From Nonlabens arenilitoris (GTDB lineage Bacteria; Bacteroidota; Bacteroidia; Flavobacteriales; Flavobacteriaceae): a stretch of DNA of 64,000 nucleotides. The notes beneath the pieces are model-generated. The model saw only the letters and a list, made by a program, of their open reading frames with translations. It ran no database searches and was not told where the DNA came from. Position numbers and translations under genes: made by a program. Location of the stretch: assembly GCF_002954765.1 (NCBI RefSeq), contig NZ_MTPW01000001.1, positions 1,315,501-1,379,500 of the forward strand, written 5' to 3'. Below are positions 24,987-34,370 of this stretch, in pieces (the first letter of the stretch is position 1; every line of letters starts with the position of its first letter).

Positions 24987-25832
24987 ATGAAAAAAGAAAC
25001 CTCTTACTCACAACTATTTTTAAAGTTAAAAGACTATTTTTTAACTCAAGAATCATTTGAACTTTATAAGGATCCATCAACAGGAGTTCTTAAAACTATT
25101 CCACATCCTAAAAATGTTGATGCATATTATGAGAGTGAAGATTATCTATCCCACGATGATTCTCAGACCTCTTTTTTTGCAAAGTGTTATCAGTTTGCTA
25201 AAAGGTGGAACTTAAAAAGTAAAAAACAGTTGATTGCAAAGTATGCAATGAACGGAAAAATTCTGGATATAGGTGCTGGAGTAGGAGATGTTGTAGCCAT
25301 TTTAAAAAATGCAGGTTACGATGCTATAGGTTATGAGCCTAGTGAAAAGGCAAGATCATTTGCTGCAAGAAAAGGAATCATGCTTTTAAATCAAACAGAT
25401 TCTATAGAGTCTAAAAGTATTAAGGTAATCAGTATGTATCATGTTCTTGAACATGTGCCTGATTTTGAAAAGCAAATTCATCAAATTCAAAACTGGTTAT
25501 CAAAAGATGGAATTCTTATTTTAGCATTGCCTAATTATAATTCATTTGACGCAAAATTTTTTAAAAAAGAATGGGCTGGATATGACGTTCCTCGTCACTT
25601 ATATCATTTCAATAAAGAAGCTATAGGAAATATCTTTCAAGATCGTTTTGAATTACTAACTACAAAACCGATGTGGTTTGACAGTTTATATGTTTCCATA
25701 CTATCTGCACGTTATCAGAAAAGAAAATTTTCCTTTCTTTATGGTTTATGTATTGGATTATTATCTAATTGTGCTGCGGTGTTCACTAATGAGCCTTCTT
25801 CATTAGTTTACGTGCTTAGAAAACGATTTTAA
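24987..25832 (+). CDS. Class I SAM-dependent methyltransferase
   Basis: A 281-residue methyltransferase. SAM-binding motif I is ILDIGAGVGDVVAILKNAGY (about 92-111), followed by IGYEPS (acidic loop end of strand 2), ISMYHVLEHVPDFEKQ (about 150-165, typical of the Methyltransf_23 group) and LALPNYNSFD. The substrate is unknown; relatives act on quinones, lipids or sugars. It has no membrane segment until a weak hydrophobic helix near 250. It is the last gene of the DUF4175-ybeY-mnmG unit, separated from mnmG only by parS site 2, and followed by a hairpin. Confidence 0.85.
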   Translation: MKKETSYSQLFLKLKDYFLTQESFELYKDPSTGVLKTIPHPKNVDAYYESEDYLSHDDSQTSFFAKCYQFAKRWNLKSKKQLIAKYAMNGKILDIGAGVGDVVAILKNAGYDAIGYEPSEKARSFAARKGIMLLNQTDSIESKSIKVISMYHVLEHVPDFEKQIHQIQNWLSKDGILILALPNYNSFDAKFFKKEWAGYDVPRHLYHFNKEAIGNIFQDRFELLTTKPMWFDSLYVSILSARYQKRKFSFLYGLCIGLLSNCAAVFTNEPSSLVYVLRKRF

Positions 25833-25851
25833 AGCTTTTTAAGAAGCTTTT
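25831..25851 (+). terminator. Probable terminator after the mnmG operon
   Basis: Stem AAAGCTT / AAGCTTT followed by TT, starting at the methyltransferase stop. A second weak hairpin (CTCTT / AAGAG plus T run) at 25901-25924 may assist. The T tract of the first hairpin is short. Confidence 0.45.
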
Positions 25852-25959
25852 ACAAAATTTATTACAATAGTGTTTAATATTATTTAAAAGCCTGTATAAA
25901 CTCTTTTAATTAAGAGGTTTTTAATAGGTTTAAATTATTTTAGATATACAAACAATAGT

Positions 25960-26352
25960 TTATATTGATTGTATCCAAAATAGACCGAAAACCACGAGAA
26001 GAAAATAAATTGCTGTTCTTCCTGCACCACGATAATCCTGTAAAATTCTTAACCCGATAAGTAGAATTAAGAAAAGGACTCCAGTAATAATTAATCCTAT
26101 TTCGCTTAAGGAGATATCTTGATCAACAATTATATCATAAATTCCCAAAGCTAGAATTGAGGTTACAATTATCTCAAGACCTAAAATGATAATTAATGAT
26201 AATTTCACCAAAAAAGGTGGTAGATGGTTTTTATACATTAATACATAATCCTTGAGAGTTTTATTCCAAACAAATAATTTTTCATAAGCAGAAATAATTA
26301 TTGTTAACAGCAAAAAAACTAAAATTAAAATGGGACCTGAATAAGTAATCAA
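25960..26352 (-). CDS. Four-helix membrane protein, DoxX-like layout
   Basis: A 130-residue protein with four hydrophobic helices (about 6-22, 48-72, 82-102, 112-128) joined by short loops. The layout resembles DoxX/DUF-type small membrane proteins, but no family motif is recognised, so the name is tentative. It stands on the minus strand between the mnmG operon (converging) and holB (same strand, 77 bases away). The function is unknown. Confidence 0.5.
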   Translation of the reverse strand: MITYSGPILILVFLLLTIIISAYEKLFVWNKTLKDYVLMYKNHLPPFLVKLSLIIILGLEIIVTSILALGIYDIIVDQDISLSEIGLIITGVLFLILLIGLRILQDYRGAGRTAIYFLLVVFGLFWIQSI

Positions 26353-26429
26353 TAGAAAGAATTTTTAACGAAAGGTAAAATTACTACCTTTTTATAATTA
26401 ATTCCTAATTTTCAACATGTTAACTACTT

Positions 26430-27560
26430 TTAAGCAGATTTATGAATAAGACGAGTAAGTCCTATTGCTAGGTCTGTTAAAATGACTTTACCATTACCAT
26501 TTCTTTCAATATGGTAAATAGCCTTCTCTATTTCATCACTGATAGGTTGAATACGATGACCTTCTATAAATGGAGCAAACTTTTCTAATTTAAAATCGGG
26601 CATTTGCGGTGTTAAATAAACTGCACTTTTTGCCTTATAATTAAGCAGCATTGCTTGTCTAAAGTATTCTAGACAGTACAATAGAAATCGTTTTTGGGTT
26701 TCTCGATTAGTTGCGGCTACCATATCTGCCCAAGCAATTAAATCATTAATAGCTGACTTGCGTCCACGTGCTGCAAATGCAGTACGCACCCAAGTCACAA
26801 ACCATTTTTCAAAATCAATATCTTCAGATATATTATTTATGGATTGAACAGCTTTATTATAATCACCATTAGACTGTCTTGCAATCTGTTGGGCACGAGT
26901 TATTTCTAATCCATTTCTTTCAATTAGTCCGTTAGCGATAGATTCACTATTTAATTTAGGAACATGTAAAAGCTGGCATCTCGATTTTATCGTATTAATA
27001 ATTTGATCCTCATCTTCAGCAATAAGTAAGAATACCGTTTTTGCTGGCGGCTCTTCAATTAATTTCAATAATTTGTTAGAAGCTTCAGTATTTAACTTAT
27101 CAGCACCCCAAATAATTAAAACCTTATATCCACCTTCATAAGATTTAAGACTTAATTTAGATACAATCCTTTTAGCCTCATCTACACCTATCTTACTTTG
27201 CTTTTTTTCAATTTCTATGGCTTGATACCAGTCTGCTAGACTTCCATAGGGTTGTGTTGTTAAGAATTCTCGCCATTCGGCTATATAGTCATCAGATACT
27301 GCTTTATCTTTAATACGTGCATTATTTGCGACTGGATAAGCAAAATGTAAATCTGGATGTGCGATTTGATCCATTTGTGTATCACATCTATCATTATCTT
27401 CACTACATAATATACTTCTCGCATACACTAGTGCTAGCGGTAATACACCGCTACCTGTAGGACCTATCATTAATTGTGCGTGTGCAATCCTACCGTTAAT
27501 AACAGTCGTTTGTAAATGTCTCTTTAAATGTTCTAGACCTATGATATCTTGATATCGCAT
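26430..27560 (-). CDS. holB: DNA polymerase III delta-prime subunit
   Basis: A 376-residue clamp-loader subunit. Seen: [16 protein letters not shown] at the start, [16 protein letters not shown] (P-loop-like, degenerate GxxGxG), a Cys-poor zinc-region remnant, and the SRC-type [21 protein letters not shown]...IKSRCQ motif at about 170-200, which defines the delta-prime/DnaX group. It has a divergent P-loop, as expected for the non-ATPase delta-prime. The chosen ATG (27558-27560) gives the usual N terminus; the frame is open further upstream to 27623, but that part lies in the divergent promoter region shared with pgk. A TATATTTG element ends 5 bases before the ATG, suggesting a leaderless or very short-leader mRNA. 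Confidence 0.87.
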   Translation of the reverse strand: MRYQDIIGLEHLKRHLQTTVINGRIAHAQLMIGPTGSGVLPLALVYARSILCSEDNDRCDTQMDQIAHPDLHFAYPVANNARIKDKAVSDDYIAEWREFLTTQPYGSLADWYQAIEIEKKQSKIGVDEAKRIVSKLSLKSYEGGYKVLIIWGADKLNTEASNKLLKLIEEPPAKTVFLLIAEDEDQIINTIKSRCQLLHVPKLNSESIANGLIERNGLEITRAQQIARQSNGDYNKAVQSINNISEDIDFEKWFVTWVRTAFAARGRKSAINDLIAWADMVAATNRETQKRFLLYCLEYFRQAMLLNYKAKSAVYLTPQMPDFKLEKFAPFIEGHRIQPISDEIEKAIYHIERNGNGKVILTDLAIGLTRLIHKSA

Positions 27561-27564
27561 ATTG

Positions 27565-27612
27565 CAAATATAAAAGTATAGGCGCGAGGTTGTATCATAA
27601 CCGCTATATTTG
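27565..27612. promoter_or_regulatory. Divergent promoters of holB and pgk
   Basis: TATATTTG on the minus strand (27565-27572) points to holB and TATATTTG on the plus strand (27605-27612) points to pgk. Both match TAnnTTTG exactly. The pgk element is 23 bases before its ATG, while the holB element is only 5 bases before its ATG. Confidence 0.5.
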
Positions 27613-27634
27613 TCACCATTCACAACATATAACT

Positions 27635-28819
27635 ATGAAGACGATTAACGATATCAATTTTAAGGATAAAAAAGCCCTAGTAAGAGTAGACTTTAATGTA
27701 CCTCTCAATGATAATTTTGAAGTGACAGATACCACTCGTATCCACGCAGCAAAAGATACCATCATTAAAATATTAGAAGATGAAGGATCTGTCATATTAA
27801 TGTCACATCTAGGTCGTCCTAAAGGAAATCAAGAGGAATTTTCATTAAAGCATATTGTAGCAGCAGCTACAGATATCTTAGGTGTACAAGTTAAATTTGT
27901 CGAAGATTGTATAGGTGATGCTGCTCAACAAGCAGCTGCAAATTTGCAACCTTGTGAGGTTTTATTGTTAGAAAACCTAAGGTTTTATAGTGAAGAAACT
28001 GCTGGTGATGCCTCTTTCGCGAAAGCGTTATCTCAATTAGGTAACGTTTATGTAAACGACGCATTTGGTACCGCACATAGAGCACATGCTTCTACAGCAA
28101 TAATTGCTCAATATTTTGATGAAAAATGCTTTGGTCACTTAATGACAAGAGAGATTGAGAGCTTGAATAAAGTGCTGGAAACTCCAGATAAACCAGTTGT
28201 GGCTATTTTAGGAGGCGCAAAAGTTTCATCAAAAATTACCGTTATTGAGAATATACTGGATAAGGTAGATGATCTTATTATCGCAGGTGGTATGGCATAC
28301 ACTTTTATTAAAGCACAAGGTGGAAAGATAGGAGACTCTCTTTGCGAAGATGATAAAATGGAACTAGCACTTGAAATACTTGAAAAAGCCAAATCAAAAA
28401 ATACAAATATACATTTACCAGTAGACGCTATCACTGCCGATGCCTTTTCTGAACATGCAACTATAGATAATGCGGCTATAGATGCTATACCTAACGGTTG
28501 GATGGGATTAGATATAGGAGAAAAATCTAGATCACAATTTCATACAGTATTAATGCAGGCCAAAACCATCTTGTGGAATGGTCCAGCAGGTGTTTTTGAA
28601 TTAGAGCCTTTTTCACATGGAACAATTTCTCTAGGAAAATCTGTCGCTGCGTCTACTGCAGCAGGAGCATTTTCTTTAGTAGGTGGTGGTGACTCAGTTG
28701 CAGCAGTAAAGCAATTTGGTTTTGATAATCAAGTAAGTTATGTCTCAACCGGTGGTGGTGCCATGCTAGAAATGCTAGAAGGTAAAACTCTACCTGGTAT
28801 AGCCGCTATATTAGATTAA
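27635..28819 (+). CDS. pgk: Phosphoglycerate kinase
   Basis: A 394-residue glycolytic enzyme that transfers phosphate from 1,3-bisphosphoglycerate to ADP. Seen: RVDFNVPL (substrate loop, residues about 18-25), SHLGRPKG (about 58-65), [21 protein letters not shown], the hinge region [12 protein letters not shown] (about 190-201), and the ATP-binding [13 protein letters not shown] near 350. An upstream in-frame ATG at 27590 lies in the promoter; the ATG at 27635 gives the normal start ([16 protein letters not shown]). A near-copy of the genome palindrome encodes ASFAKALSQ near residue 128. Confidence 0.97.
   Translation: MKTINDINFKDKKALVRVDFNVPLNDNFEVTDTTRIHAAKDTIIKILEDEGSVILMSHLGRPKGNQEEFSLKHIVAAATDILGVQVKFVEDCIGDAAQQAAANLQPCEVLLLENLRFYSEETAGDASFAKALSQLGNVYVNDAFGTAHRAHASTAIIAQYFDEKCFGHLMTREIESLNKVLETPDKPVVAILGGAKVSSKITVIENILDKVDDLIIAGGMAYTFIKAQGGKIGDSLCEDDKMELALEILEKAKSKNTNIHLPVDAITADAFSEHATIDNAAIDAIPNGWMGLDIGEKSRSQFHTVLMQAKTILWNGPAGVFELEPFSHGTISLGKSVAASTAAGAFSLVGGGDSVAAVKQFGFDNQVSYVSTGGGAMLEMLEGKTLPGIAAILD
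28012..28027. repeat. Palindrome copy, one mismatch, inside pgk
   Basis: CTCTTTCGCGAAAGCG, one base from consensus, encoding SFAKA. Confidence 0.7.
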
Positions 28820-28834
28820 TTCTTAAATCCATAC

Positions 28835-30412
28835 ATGTATAAATTCTTTTTAACATTTTTTGCGTTATCTATGGTGACTATGGCGCAAGTCTCACCGGAT
28901 AGTACTAGTACTACCGGACGCATAATTACCTATGAAGAATTCAAAAAAAATCAGCTAAAAGAACAACAAAATGTAGCAATAGGAGACACGATTAAACCTT
29001 CTATAGAGGTAGTAACTGATACTATTTCTGTGGCGAATATACCGGTAATAACAGTTGAAACCGCTGGAATTAATGAATATCCAGAGGTTGATGAATTTGA
29101 CGAGAAGTTACTTAAAGAACTGTATAACAATGATATGTATGACTATATGTATGATGAAGTTATACAAATGGATTATAGTGAGGCTGTAATGAAATCCTTA
29201 CCTACAGACACGCTTAAAGCGCGTCTTAAACGTATTAATGAAACCACGCCTTTTCAAATAGACTATAATCCAGTATTAGAACAATTAATTAATAGGAAAC
29301 TCAGTCATCAACGCATCTATATGGAGCGTTTGATGACCTTAAGCGATTACTATTTTCCATTATTTGAGGAAATGCTAGATAAATATGATATCCCTTTAGA
29401 GATGAAGTATCTGGCCGTTGTAGAAAGTGCATTAGATCCTAGAGCAAAAAGTAGAGTAGGTGCTACTGGATTATGGCAATTCATGTTTGCTACTGGTCGT
29501 GATTTTGATCTTGAAGTTAACTCTTATGTAGATGAACGCATGGACCCTATAAAATCTACAGAGGCTGCTTGTAAATTTTTAAAGAGTTTATATAATATTT
29601 ATGGAGATTGGGATCTAGCACTTGCCGCTTATAATTCTGGTCCAGGTAACGTGAATAAAGCCATTAGACGCAGTGGTGGATATAAAAACTACTGGAATCT
29701 AAGACCTTATTTACCACGAGAAACGGCTGGCTATGTGCCTGCTTTTCAAGCAATGGTATATTTATACACCTATGCAAGCGAGCATGGTTTTCAACCAGCA
29801 CAAACAGCTTATAAAACTATAGCGACTGATACGATACGTGTAAAAAAAATGATTTCGTTAGAGCACGTGGCACAATTTACTGATGAGGATATGGAGACCA
29901 TTCAATTTCATAATCCTAGTTATAAATTAGACATCATCCCAGCAGTGTCCGGTAGAAATTATTATTTGAGATTACCAGTTAGAGCTGCAGGTAAATTTGT
30001 GAGCAGTGAGGATGCGGTATACGCTTTTGCGAAAGCAGAATTTGACAAAAAAGAAAAACCTTTACCAGAACTCGTTAAAGCAGAGTCTCGCGTCGTTTAT
30101 CGAGTTAAAAATGGAGACTATCTAGGTAAAATTGCTAATAAATATGGGGTGAAAGTTAGTCAATTGAAAAGGTGGAACAGCTTGCGCAGTTATAATCTAA
30201 AAATAGGTCAGCGGTTATATATTCACCCACGTAAGCCCATAACAAGTAGCGCTACCAGTACAAAAAAAACACCTGGTAGTTATAGAGTAAAAAGTGGTGA
30301 TAGTTTATGGAAAATTGCAAACACCTATGGCATAACTATTGCTCAAATTAGAAAATTGAATCCAGGTAAAACAGAAGATTTGCAACCAGGTACCACTTTA
30401 AAACTTAAATAA
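28835..30412 (+). CDS. Membrane-bound lytic transglycosylase, MltD-like, with two LysM domains
   Basis: A 525-residue exported murein enzyme. Signal peptide MYKFFLTFFALSMVTMAQ; then a low-complexity acidic part; a lysozyme-like SLT domain at about 175-300 with the catalytic Glu in LAVVESALDPRAKS, the GATGLWQFM motif and LALAAYNSGPGNVNKAI; and two LysM repeats at about 425-468 and 480-524 (VYRVKNGDYLGKIANKYGV, YRVKSGDSLWKIANTYGI) that bind peptidoglycan. It cuts glycan strands to make 1,6-anhydro-muropeptides. It starts 15 bases after pgk and is followed in 7 bases by the DUF4837 lipoprotein. A decayed palindrome encodes YAFAKAEFD between SLT and LysM parts. Confidence 0.92.
   Translation: MYKFFLTFFALSMVTMAQVSPDSTSTTGRIITYEEFKKNQLKEQQNVAIGDTIKPSIEVVTDTISVANIPVITVETAGINEYPEVDEFDEKLLKELYNNDMYDYMYDEVIQMDYSEAVMKSLPTDTLKARLKRINETTPFQIDYNPVLEQLINRKLSHQRIYMERLMTLSDYYFPLFEEMLDKYDIPLEMKYLAVVESALDPRAKSRVGATGLWQFMFATGRDFDLEVNSYVDERMDPIKSTEAACKFLKSLYNIYGDWDLALAAYNSGPGNVNKAIRRSGGYKNYWNLRPYLPRETAGYVPAFQAMVYLYTYASEHGFQPAQTAYKTIATDTIRVKKMISLEHVAQFTDEDMETIQFHNPSYKLDIIPAVSGRNYYLRLPVRAAGKFVSSEDAVYAFAKAEFDKKEKPLPELVKAESRVVYRVKNGDYLGKIANKYGVKVSQLKRWNSLRSYNLKIGQRLYIHPRKPITSSATSTKKTPGSYRVKSGDSLWKIANTYGITIAQIRKLNPGKTEDLQPGTTLKLK
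30022..30037. repeat. Palindrome copy, two mismatches, inside the transglycosylase gene
   Basis: CGCTTTTGCGAAAGCA, two bases from consensus, encoding AFAKA in the linker before the first LysM domain. Confidence 0.55.
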
Positions 30413-30419
30413 TACGTTT

Positions 30420-31397
30420 ATGAAATCCATACTTTACATATTTATCTTATTGATTACTCTTACGAGTTGTAACGATGCGCCCGTAATTGTAACAGATAGT
30501 GCCGGTAGAATGAATGATATTTTATTAGTAATTGATAACGATTTATGGGAGAATGAAGTAGGTGATAGTATTAGACAGATTTTAGCAGCACCTGTAGATG
30601 GACTAGTTCGTGAAGAACCACAGTTCTCTCTTAATCAAATAGAACCAGATTCTTTTGCAGGATTATTAATGAAAAATCGTAATTATTTAAAGGTTGAAGT
30701 TTCTAATAAAGAACCTGGTGTAAGTGTTACTACTGGTTTATATGCAAATCCACAGACCGGTGTTATTATAAGAGGTAAGGACGCTGCTGGCATTATAGAG
30801 CAAATCGTTAATAATGCACAACAAATTAAAACCATATTTAATGATGGTGAGATTAAGGAAAAGCAACGCTTAATGAAAAAAGTAGGGCTTAATGTAGATC
30901 AAATTAAAGAACGATTCAATATTGAATTAATAGCCCCTAGATCTTACCGTTATGCAGCACCAGATGATAAGGATTTTTTCTGGCTGCGACGTAACATTAA
31001 AGAAGGTACAATGGATATTATGATTTATGAAGTGGGTCGTCATAAGATCCCTCAAGATTCTAATGTAGTAGCTAGCATTACTAAGGTAAGAGATTCTGTA
31101 GGTTCTTTAAAAGTACCAGTAGATAATGGAAAATTTATCACAGAACGCGCATTCTCGCCTTATGTAAATGAAAGTCAGGTGGATGGTAAATTTGCTTATG
31201 AAACTAAGGGATTATGGGAAGTAAGCGGACAGTTTATGTCTGGACCTTTTCTTAATTATGCTATTTATAATGAAGAAAAGAACAACTGGTTAGTTATAGA
31301 AGGTTACATTTTTGCGCCTAGTGCAAAACAACGCAATTACCTTTTTGAACTAGAATCAATATTGAAAAGTGTGAAATTTATATCACAAGAAGATTAA
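30420..31397 (+). CDS. DUF4837-family lipoprotein
   Basis: A 325-residue lipoprotein (lipobox LTSC, Cys 17) matching the Bacteroidota DUF4837 pattern: GRMNDILLVIDNDLWENEVGD at the start of the mature part, then RNYLKVEVSNKEPGV, and DFFWLRRNIKEGTMDIMIYE later. No enzymatic motif or known role. Position directly after the transglycosylase suggests an envelope or cell-wall role, which is inference. It is closed by a strong terminator shared with tatA. Confidence 0.85.
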   Translation: MKSILYIFILLITLTSCNDAPVIVTDSAGRMNDILLVIDNDLWENEVGDSIRQILAAPVDGLVREEPQFSLNQIEPDSFAGLLMKNRNYLKVEVSNKEPGVSVTTGLYANPQTGVIIRGKDAAGIIEQIVNNAQQIKTIFNDGEIKEKQRLMKKVGLNVDQIKERFNIELIAPRSYRYAAPDDKDFFWLRRNIKEGTMDIMIYEVGRHKIPQDSNVVASITKVRDSVGSLKVPVDNGKFITERAFSPYVNESQVDGKFAYETKGLWEVSGQFMSGPFLNYAIYNEEKNNWLVIEGYIFAPSAKQRNYLFELESILKSVKFISQED

Positions 31398-31419
31398 ATA
31401 ATTCTTTGTGATTGCACAT

Positions 31420-31457
31420 AAAAAAAGCCCTTTTAACCATGTTAAAAGGGCTTTTTT
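31420..31457. terminator. Bidirectional terminator
   Basis: Stem AAGCCCTTTTAAC / GTTAAAAGGGCTT with A run left and T run right, between the convergent DUF4837 and tatA genes. Confidence 0.92.
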
Positions 31458-31474
31458 ATAAAATATGATTTAGA

Positions 31475-31666
31475 CTAGTTGTTAGAGTCTATTTGATCAT
31501 TATTTGCTTTGTCTTCTTTAGTAGCGTCTTTAAATTCTTTAATTCCACCACCTAGACCGCGCATTAATTCAGGTATTTTTTTACCTCCAAAAATTAATAA
31601 CACTACTAGCGCTATTAATATAATACTACCATAACCAGGCATTCCTAAAATAAAGTTTGCTAACAT
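31475..31666 (-). CDS. tatA: Sec-independent translocase TatA/E
   Basis: A 63-residue TatA-family protein, the pore-forming part of the twin-arginine protein export system. It has one membrane helix (about residues 10-25, [22 protein letters not shown]), the hinge [20 protein letters not shown] and an acidic tail. The start ATG at 31664-31666 gives the usual short N terminus; an upstream start at 31708 would place 14 extra residues over the promoter. tatC is not nearby. It is a single gene between the DUF4837 terminator and the M23 gene. Confidence 0.92.
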   Translation of the reverse strand: MLANFILGMPGYGSIILIALVVLLIFGGKKIPELMRGLGGGIKEFKDATKEDKANNDQIDSNN

Positions 31667-31688
31667 AATATGTGTTTTAAAAACAGTA

Positions 31689-31696
31689 CAAAGATA
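31689..31696 (-). promoter_or_regulatory. -7 promoter element for tatA
   Basis: TATCTTTG on the minus strand, 22 bases before the tatA ATG; fits TAnnTTTG exactly. Confidence 0.5.
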
Positions 31697-31879
31697 CGAT
31701 GAACTCAATCAAACTTTGATAAATGACGTTAAAATTACTTATTTTATAAAAAGTATAAGCTTAGCCCGTGTAAAACTGGCTTGAATCATATAAAATAGAC
31801 AATTTTTAATTCTACTTATAGTTGATGAATAGTTAGAATAGCATTGCATAGAAATAACGTGCGAGCTATTATATTATTT

Positions 31880-31887
31880 TATCTTTG
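31880..31887 (+). promoter_or_regulatory. -7 promoter element for the M23 peptidase gene
   Basis: TATCTTTG, 19 bases before the ATG at 31907; fits TAnnTTTG exactly. Confidence 0.5.
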
Positions 31888-31906
31888 AATTTCGTTATAA
31901 ACGCTC

Positions 31907-32773
31907 ATGGCTATTAAAAAAGAAAAAGGAAAACTGAAGAGAAAATGGTTGCATCGTTATCGTATGGTGGTGCTCAACGATGATACCTTTGAAGAACGTT
32001 TTTCATTAAACTTAACCAGGTTAAATGTCTTTATAGTTACTGTACTATCTGCTATAATTCTTATAGGAGTAACCACGGTTTTAATAGCATTTACACCTTT
32101 AAGGGAGTTTATACCTGGATATGCCAGTACTAAGCTTACTAAAGATGTTATAACACTAGAAAATAAAACAGATTCTTTACTGACCTCAATTCAATTACAG
32201 CAACAAAAATATGATCGCATTCAAATGGTGTTAAGTGGTAACATCACTGCAGCAGAATATGCCAGAATAGACAGTATTGCAAAAGTAGAAACTGCAAATC
32301 AAGAGAATTTACCTATTCCTATTGAAGAAGATAGCTTATTGCGAGAGGAAGTGGACCGTGAAGATAAATACAATGTCATAGAAGGAGCGACTAGTCGTAC
32401 TAATTTTGTGTTTTTTACACCAGTGACAGGTACAATATCAGATGGGTTCAACGCTCAAAAAAAACATTATGCTGTTGATATCACCTCTGCAGCAAATGCA
32501 CCTGTAAAAGCAGCAGCAGATGGGACAGTTATATTTGCGGGATGGAGTACGGATACAGGAAATACAATTCTTATGGAACATTCATATGGTGTTATCACAG
32601 TTTATAAGCACATGGCTACTTTAAATAAAAAGCAAAACGATCAAGTGCAAGCTGGTGAGGTGATAGGAATTGTAGGTAATACAGGTGAATTAACTAATGG
32701 ACCCCATTTACATTTTGAATTGTGGATGGATGGCTATCCACAAGACCCAACTAATTTTATTAACTTTCAATAA
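31907..32773 (+). CDS. M23-family (LytM) metallopeptidase
   Basis: A 288-residue membrane-anchored protein. A basic cytoplasmic start (KKEKGKLKRKWLHRYRM) precedes a membrane helix at about 41-65. A coiled region (about 85-125) leads to a C-terminal LytM domain with the zinc motifs HYAVDI (HxxxD, about 187-192) and HLHFE (about 269-273). It should cut peptide cross-bridges of peptidoglycan or activate amidases. Both metal motifs are intact, so catalysis is likely. It overlaps the start of the next gene by one base (TAATG), so the two are translationally coupled. Confidence 0.9.
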   Translation: MAIKKEKGKLKRKWLHRYRMVVLNDDTFEERFSLNLTRLNVFIVTVLSAIILIGVTTVLIAFTPLREFIPGYASTKLTKDVITLENKTDSLLTSIQLQQQKYDRIQMVLSGNITAAEYARIDSIAKVETANQENLPIPIEEDSLLREEVDREDKYNVIEGATSRTNFVFFTPVTGTISDGFNAQKKHYAVDITSAANAPVKAAADGTVIFAGWSTDTGNTILMEHSYGVITVYKHMATLNKKQNDQVQAGEVIGIVGNTGELTNGPHLHFELWMDGYPQDPTNFINFQ

Positions 32774-34272
32774 TGTCAATAAAATCAATCGCAGCAAAGG
32801 TTTTTGCAGCTATCATTGATAGGCAAACCCATAAATGGTCTAGTCAACCTGTGGCTACTCAAGAAAAGGTCTTTAAACACCTTATTAAAACTGCCCGAGA
32901 TACGGCTTTTGGTAAAGCTCATTCTTTTGACAATATTGATACACATTCCAGATTTGTTAAAAATGTTCCCGTACGAGATTATGAAGAGTTAAGACCATTT
33001 GTAGATAGAGTCGTGGCCGGAGAATCAGATATTTTATGGCCAGGTAAACCATTATATTATGCAAAGACATCTGGAACTACTAGCGGCGCAAAATATATCC
33101 CTATTACTAAGGAGTCTATGCCGGAGCATGTAAAGGCTGCTCGTAATGCAATTTTAAGTTACATCCACGAGACAGGTAAAGCAGCTTTTGTAGATCACAA
33201 AATGATTTTCTTGCAAGGTAGTCCAGAGATGGAAGATAAGAATGGTGTCCAGTTAGGTAGATTAAGTGGAATTGTCGCACATTATGTTCCTGGATATTTA
33301 CAAAAAAATCGTTTGCCTTCATGGGAAACCAACTGTATTGAAGATTGGGAAACTAAGGTTGAGGCCATCATTGATGAAACCTTACCTCAAAACATGGGTA
33401 TTATTTCTGGAATCCCTAGTTGGGTACAAATGTATTTTGAACGCATTGTACAACGCACTGGTAAAAAAGTAGGTGATGTATTTCCAGATTTTAATCTCTT
33501 TATTTATGGTGGTGTTAACTTTGAACCATATAGGCCAAAATTTGAGCAACTTATAGGAAGAAAAGTAGATAGCATTGAGCTTTTTCCGGCAAGCGAAGGA
33601 TTTTTTGCATATCAAGATAAACAAGATGTAAAAGGCATGCTTTTACTCTTAGATGCTGGAATTTTTTATGAATTTATTCCTGCAGATCAATTCTTTGAAG
33701 ATAATGCACCACGATTAACTATAGGTGAGGTGGAGATCGGTGTGAATTATGTGCTTATTATTTCTACAACAGCTGGTTTATGGGCTTACAATATAGGAGA
33801 TACGATTGCTTTCACTTCTACTAATCCATACCGTGTTATTGTCACCGGTCGTATTAAACATTATATAAGTGCAAGTGGAGAACATGTTATAGGTAAAGAA
33901 GTAGAACATGCTATGGAAGAAGCCGCTGCCATACACAATGTTGTGATTAATGAATTTACTGTCGCACCACAACTTGCCCCAGGTAATGATGAATTACCTT
34001 ATCACGAGTGGTTTATCGAATTTGATGAAAAACCTAAAGATTTAGAAGCCTTTAAAGCAACATTAGATCTTAAAATGCGGGAACAAAATAGTTACTATGA
34101 TGATTTAATCGTTGGTAAAGTGTTGCAACCACTTATCATAAAGCAAGTTGATAAAAATGGATTTAAACAATATATGAAAACGATAGGTAAACTAGGAGGA
34201 CAAAATAAATTGCCACGACTATCTAATGACCGTAAAATTGCTCAAGTATTAGAACAATTACTTCATAATTAA
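32773..34272 (+). CDS. GH3-family adenylate-forming acyl-acid-amide synthetase
   Basis: A 499-residue cytoplasmic enzyme of the GH3 family (auxin-responsive promoter family in plants), which activates a carboxylic acid with ATP and joins it to an amino acid. Seen: the ATP-binding YYAKTSGTTSGAKYIPIT (about 95-112), NLFIYGGVNFEPYRP, the SEGFFAY motif (about 275) and GLWAYNIGDTIAFTST (about 335-350). Bacterial members are common in Bacteroidota but their substrates are mostly unknown. It is coupled to the M23 peptidase, so an envelope substrate is possible but unproven. Confidence 0.85.
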   Translation: MSIKSIAAKVFAAIIDRQTHKWSSQPVATQEKVFKHLIKTARDTAFGKAHSFDNIDTHSRFVKNVPVRDYEELRPFVDRVVAGESDILWPGKPLYYAKTSGTTSGAKYIPITKESMPEHVKAARNAILSYIHETGKAAFVDHKMIFLQGSPEMEDKNGVQLGRLSGIVAHYVPGYLQKNRLPSWETNCIEDWETKVEAIIDETLPQNMGIISGIPSWVQMYFERIVQRTGKKVGDVFPDFNLFIYGGVNFEPYRPKFEQLIGRKVDSIELFPASEGFFAYQDKQDVKGMLLLLDAGIFYEFIPADQFFEDNAPRLTIGEVEIGVNYVLIISTTAGLWAYNIGDTIAFTSTNPYRVIVTGRIKHYISASGEHVIGKEVEHAMEEAAAIHNVVINEFTVAPQLAPGNDELPYHEWFIEFDEKPKDLEAFKATLDLKMREQNSYYDDLIVGKVLQPLIIKQVDKNGFKQYMKTIGKLGGQNKLPRLSNDRKIAQVLEQLLHN

Positions 34273-34346
34273 TTTTCTGATTATAAATTTACAATCTTAT
34301 AACAGCGGCATTTAACGCATAGCGCTGTATAGACTAGTTAAATAAC

Positions 34347-34354
34347 TATCTTTG
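34347..34354 (+). promoter_or_regulatory. -7 promoter element for the DUF6909-like gene
   Basis: TATCTTTG, 16 bases before the ATG at 34371; fits TAnnTTTG exactly. Confidence 0.5.
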
Positions 34355-34370
34355 CTAGGAAATTTATTAT

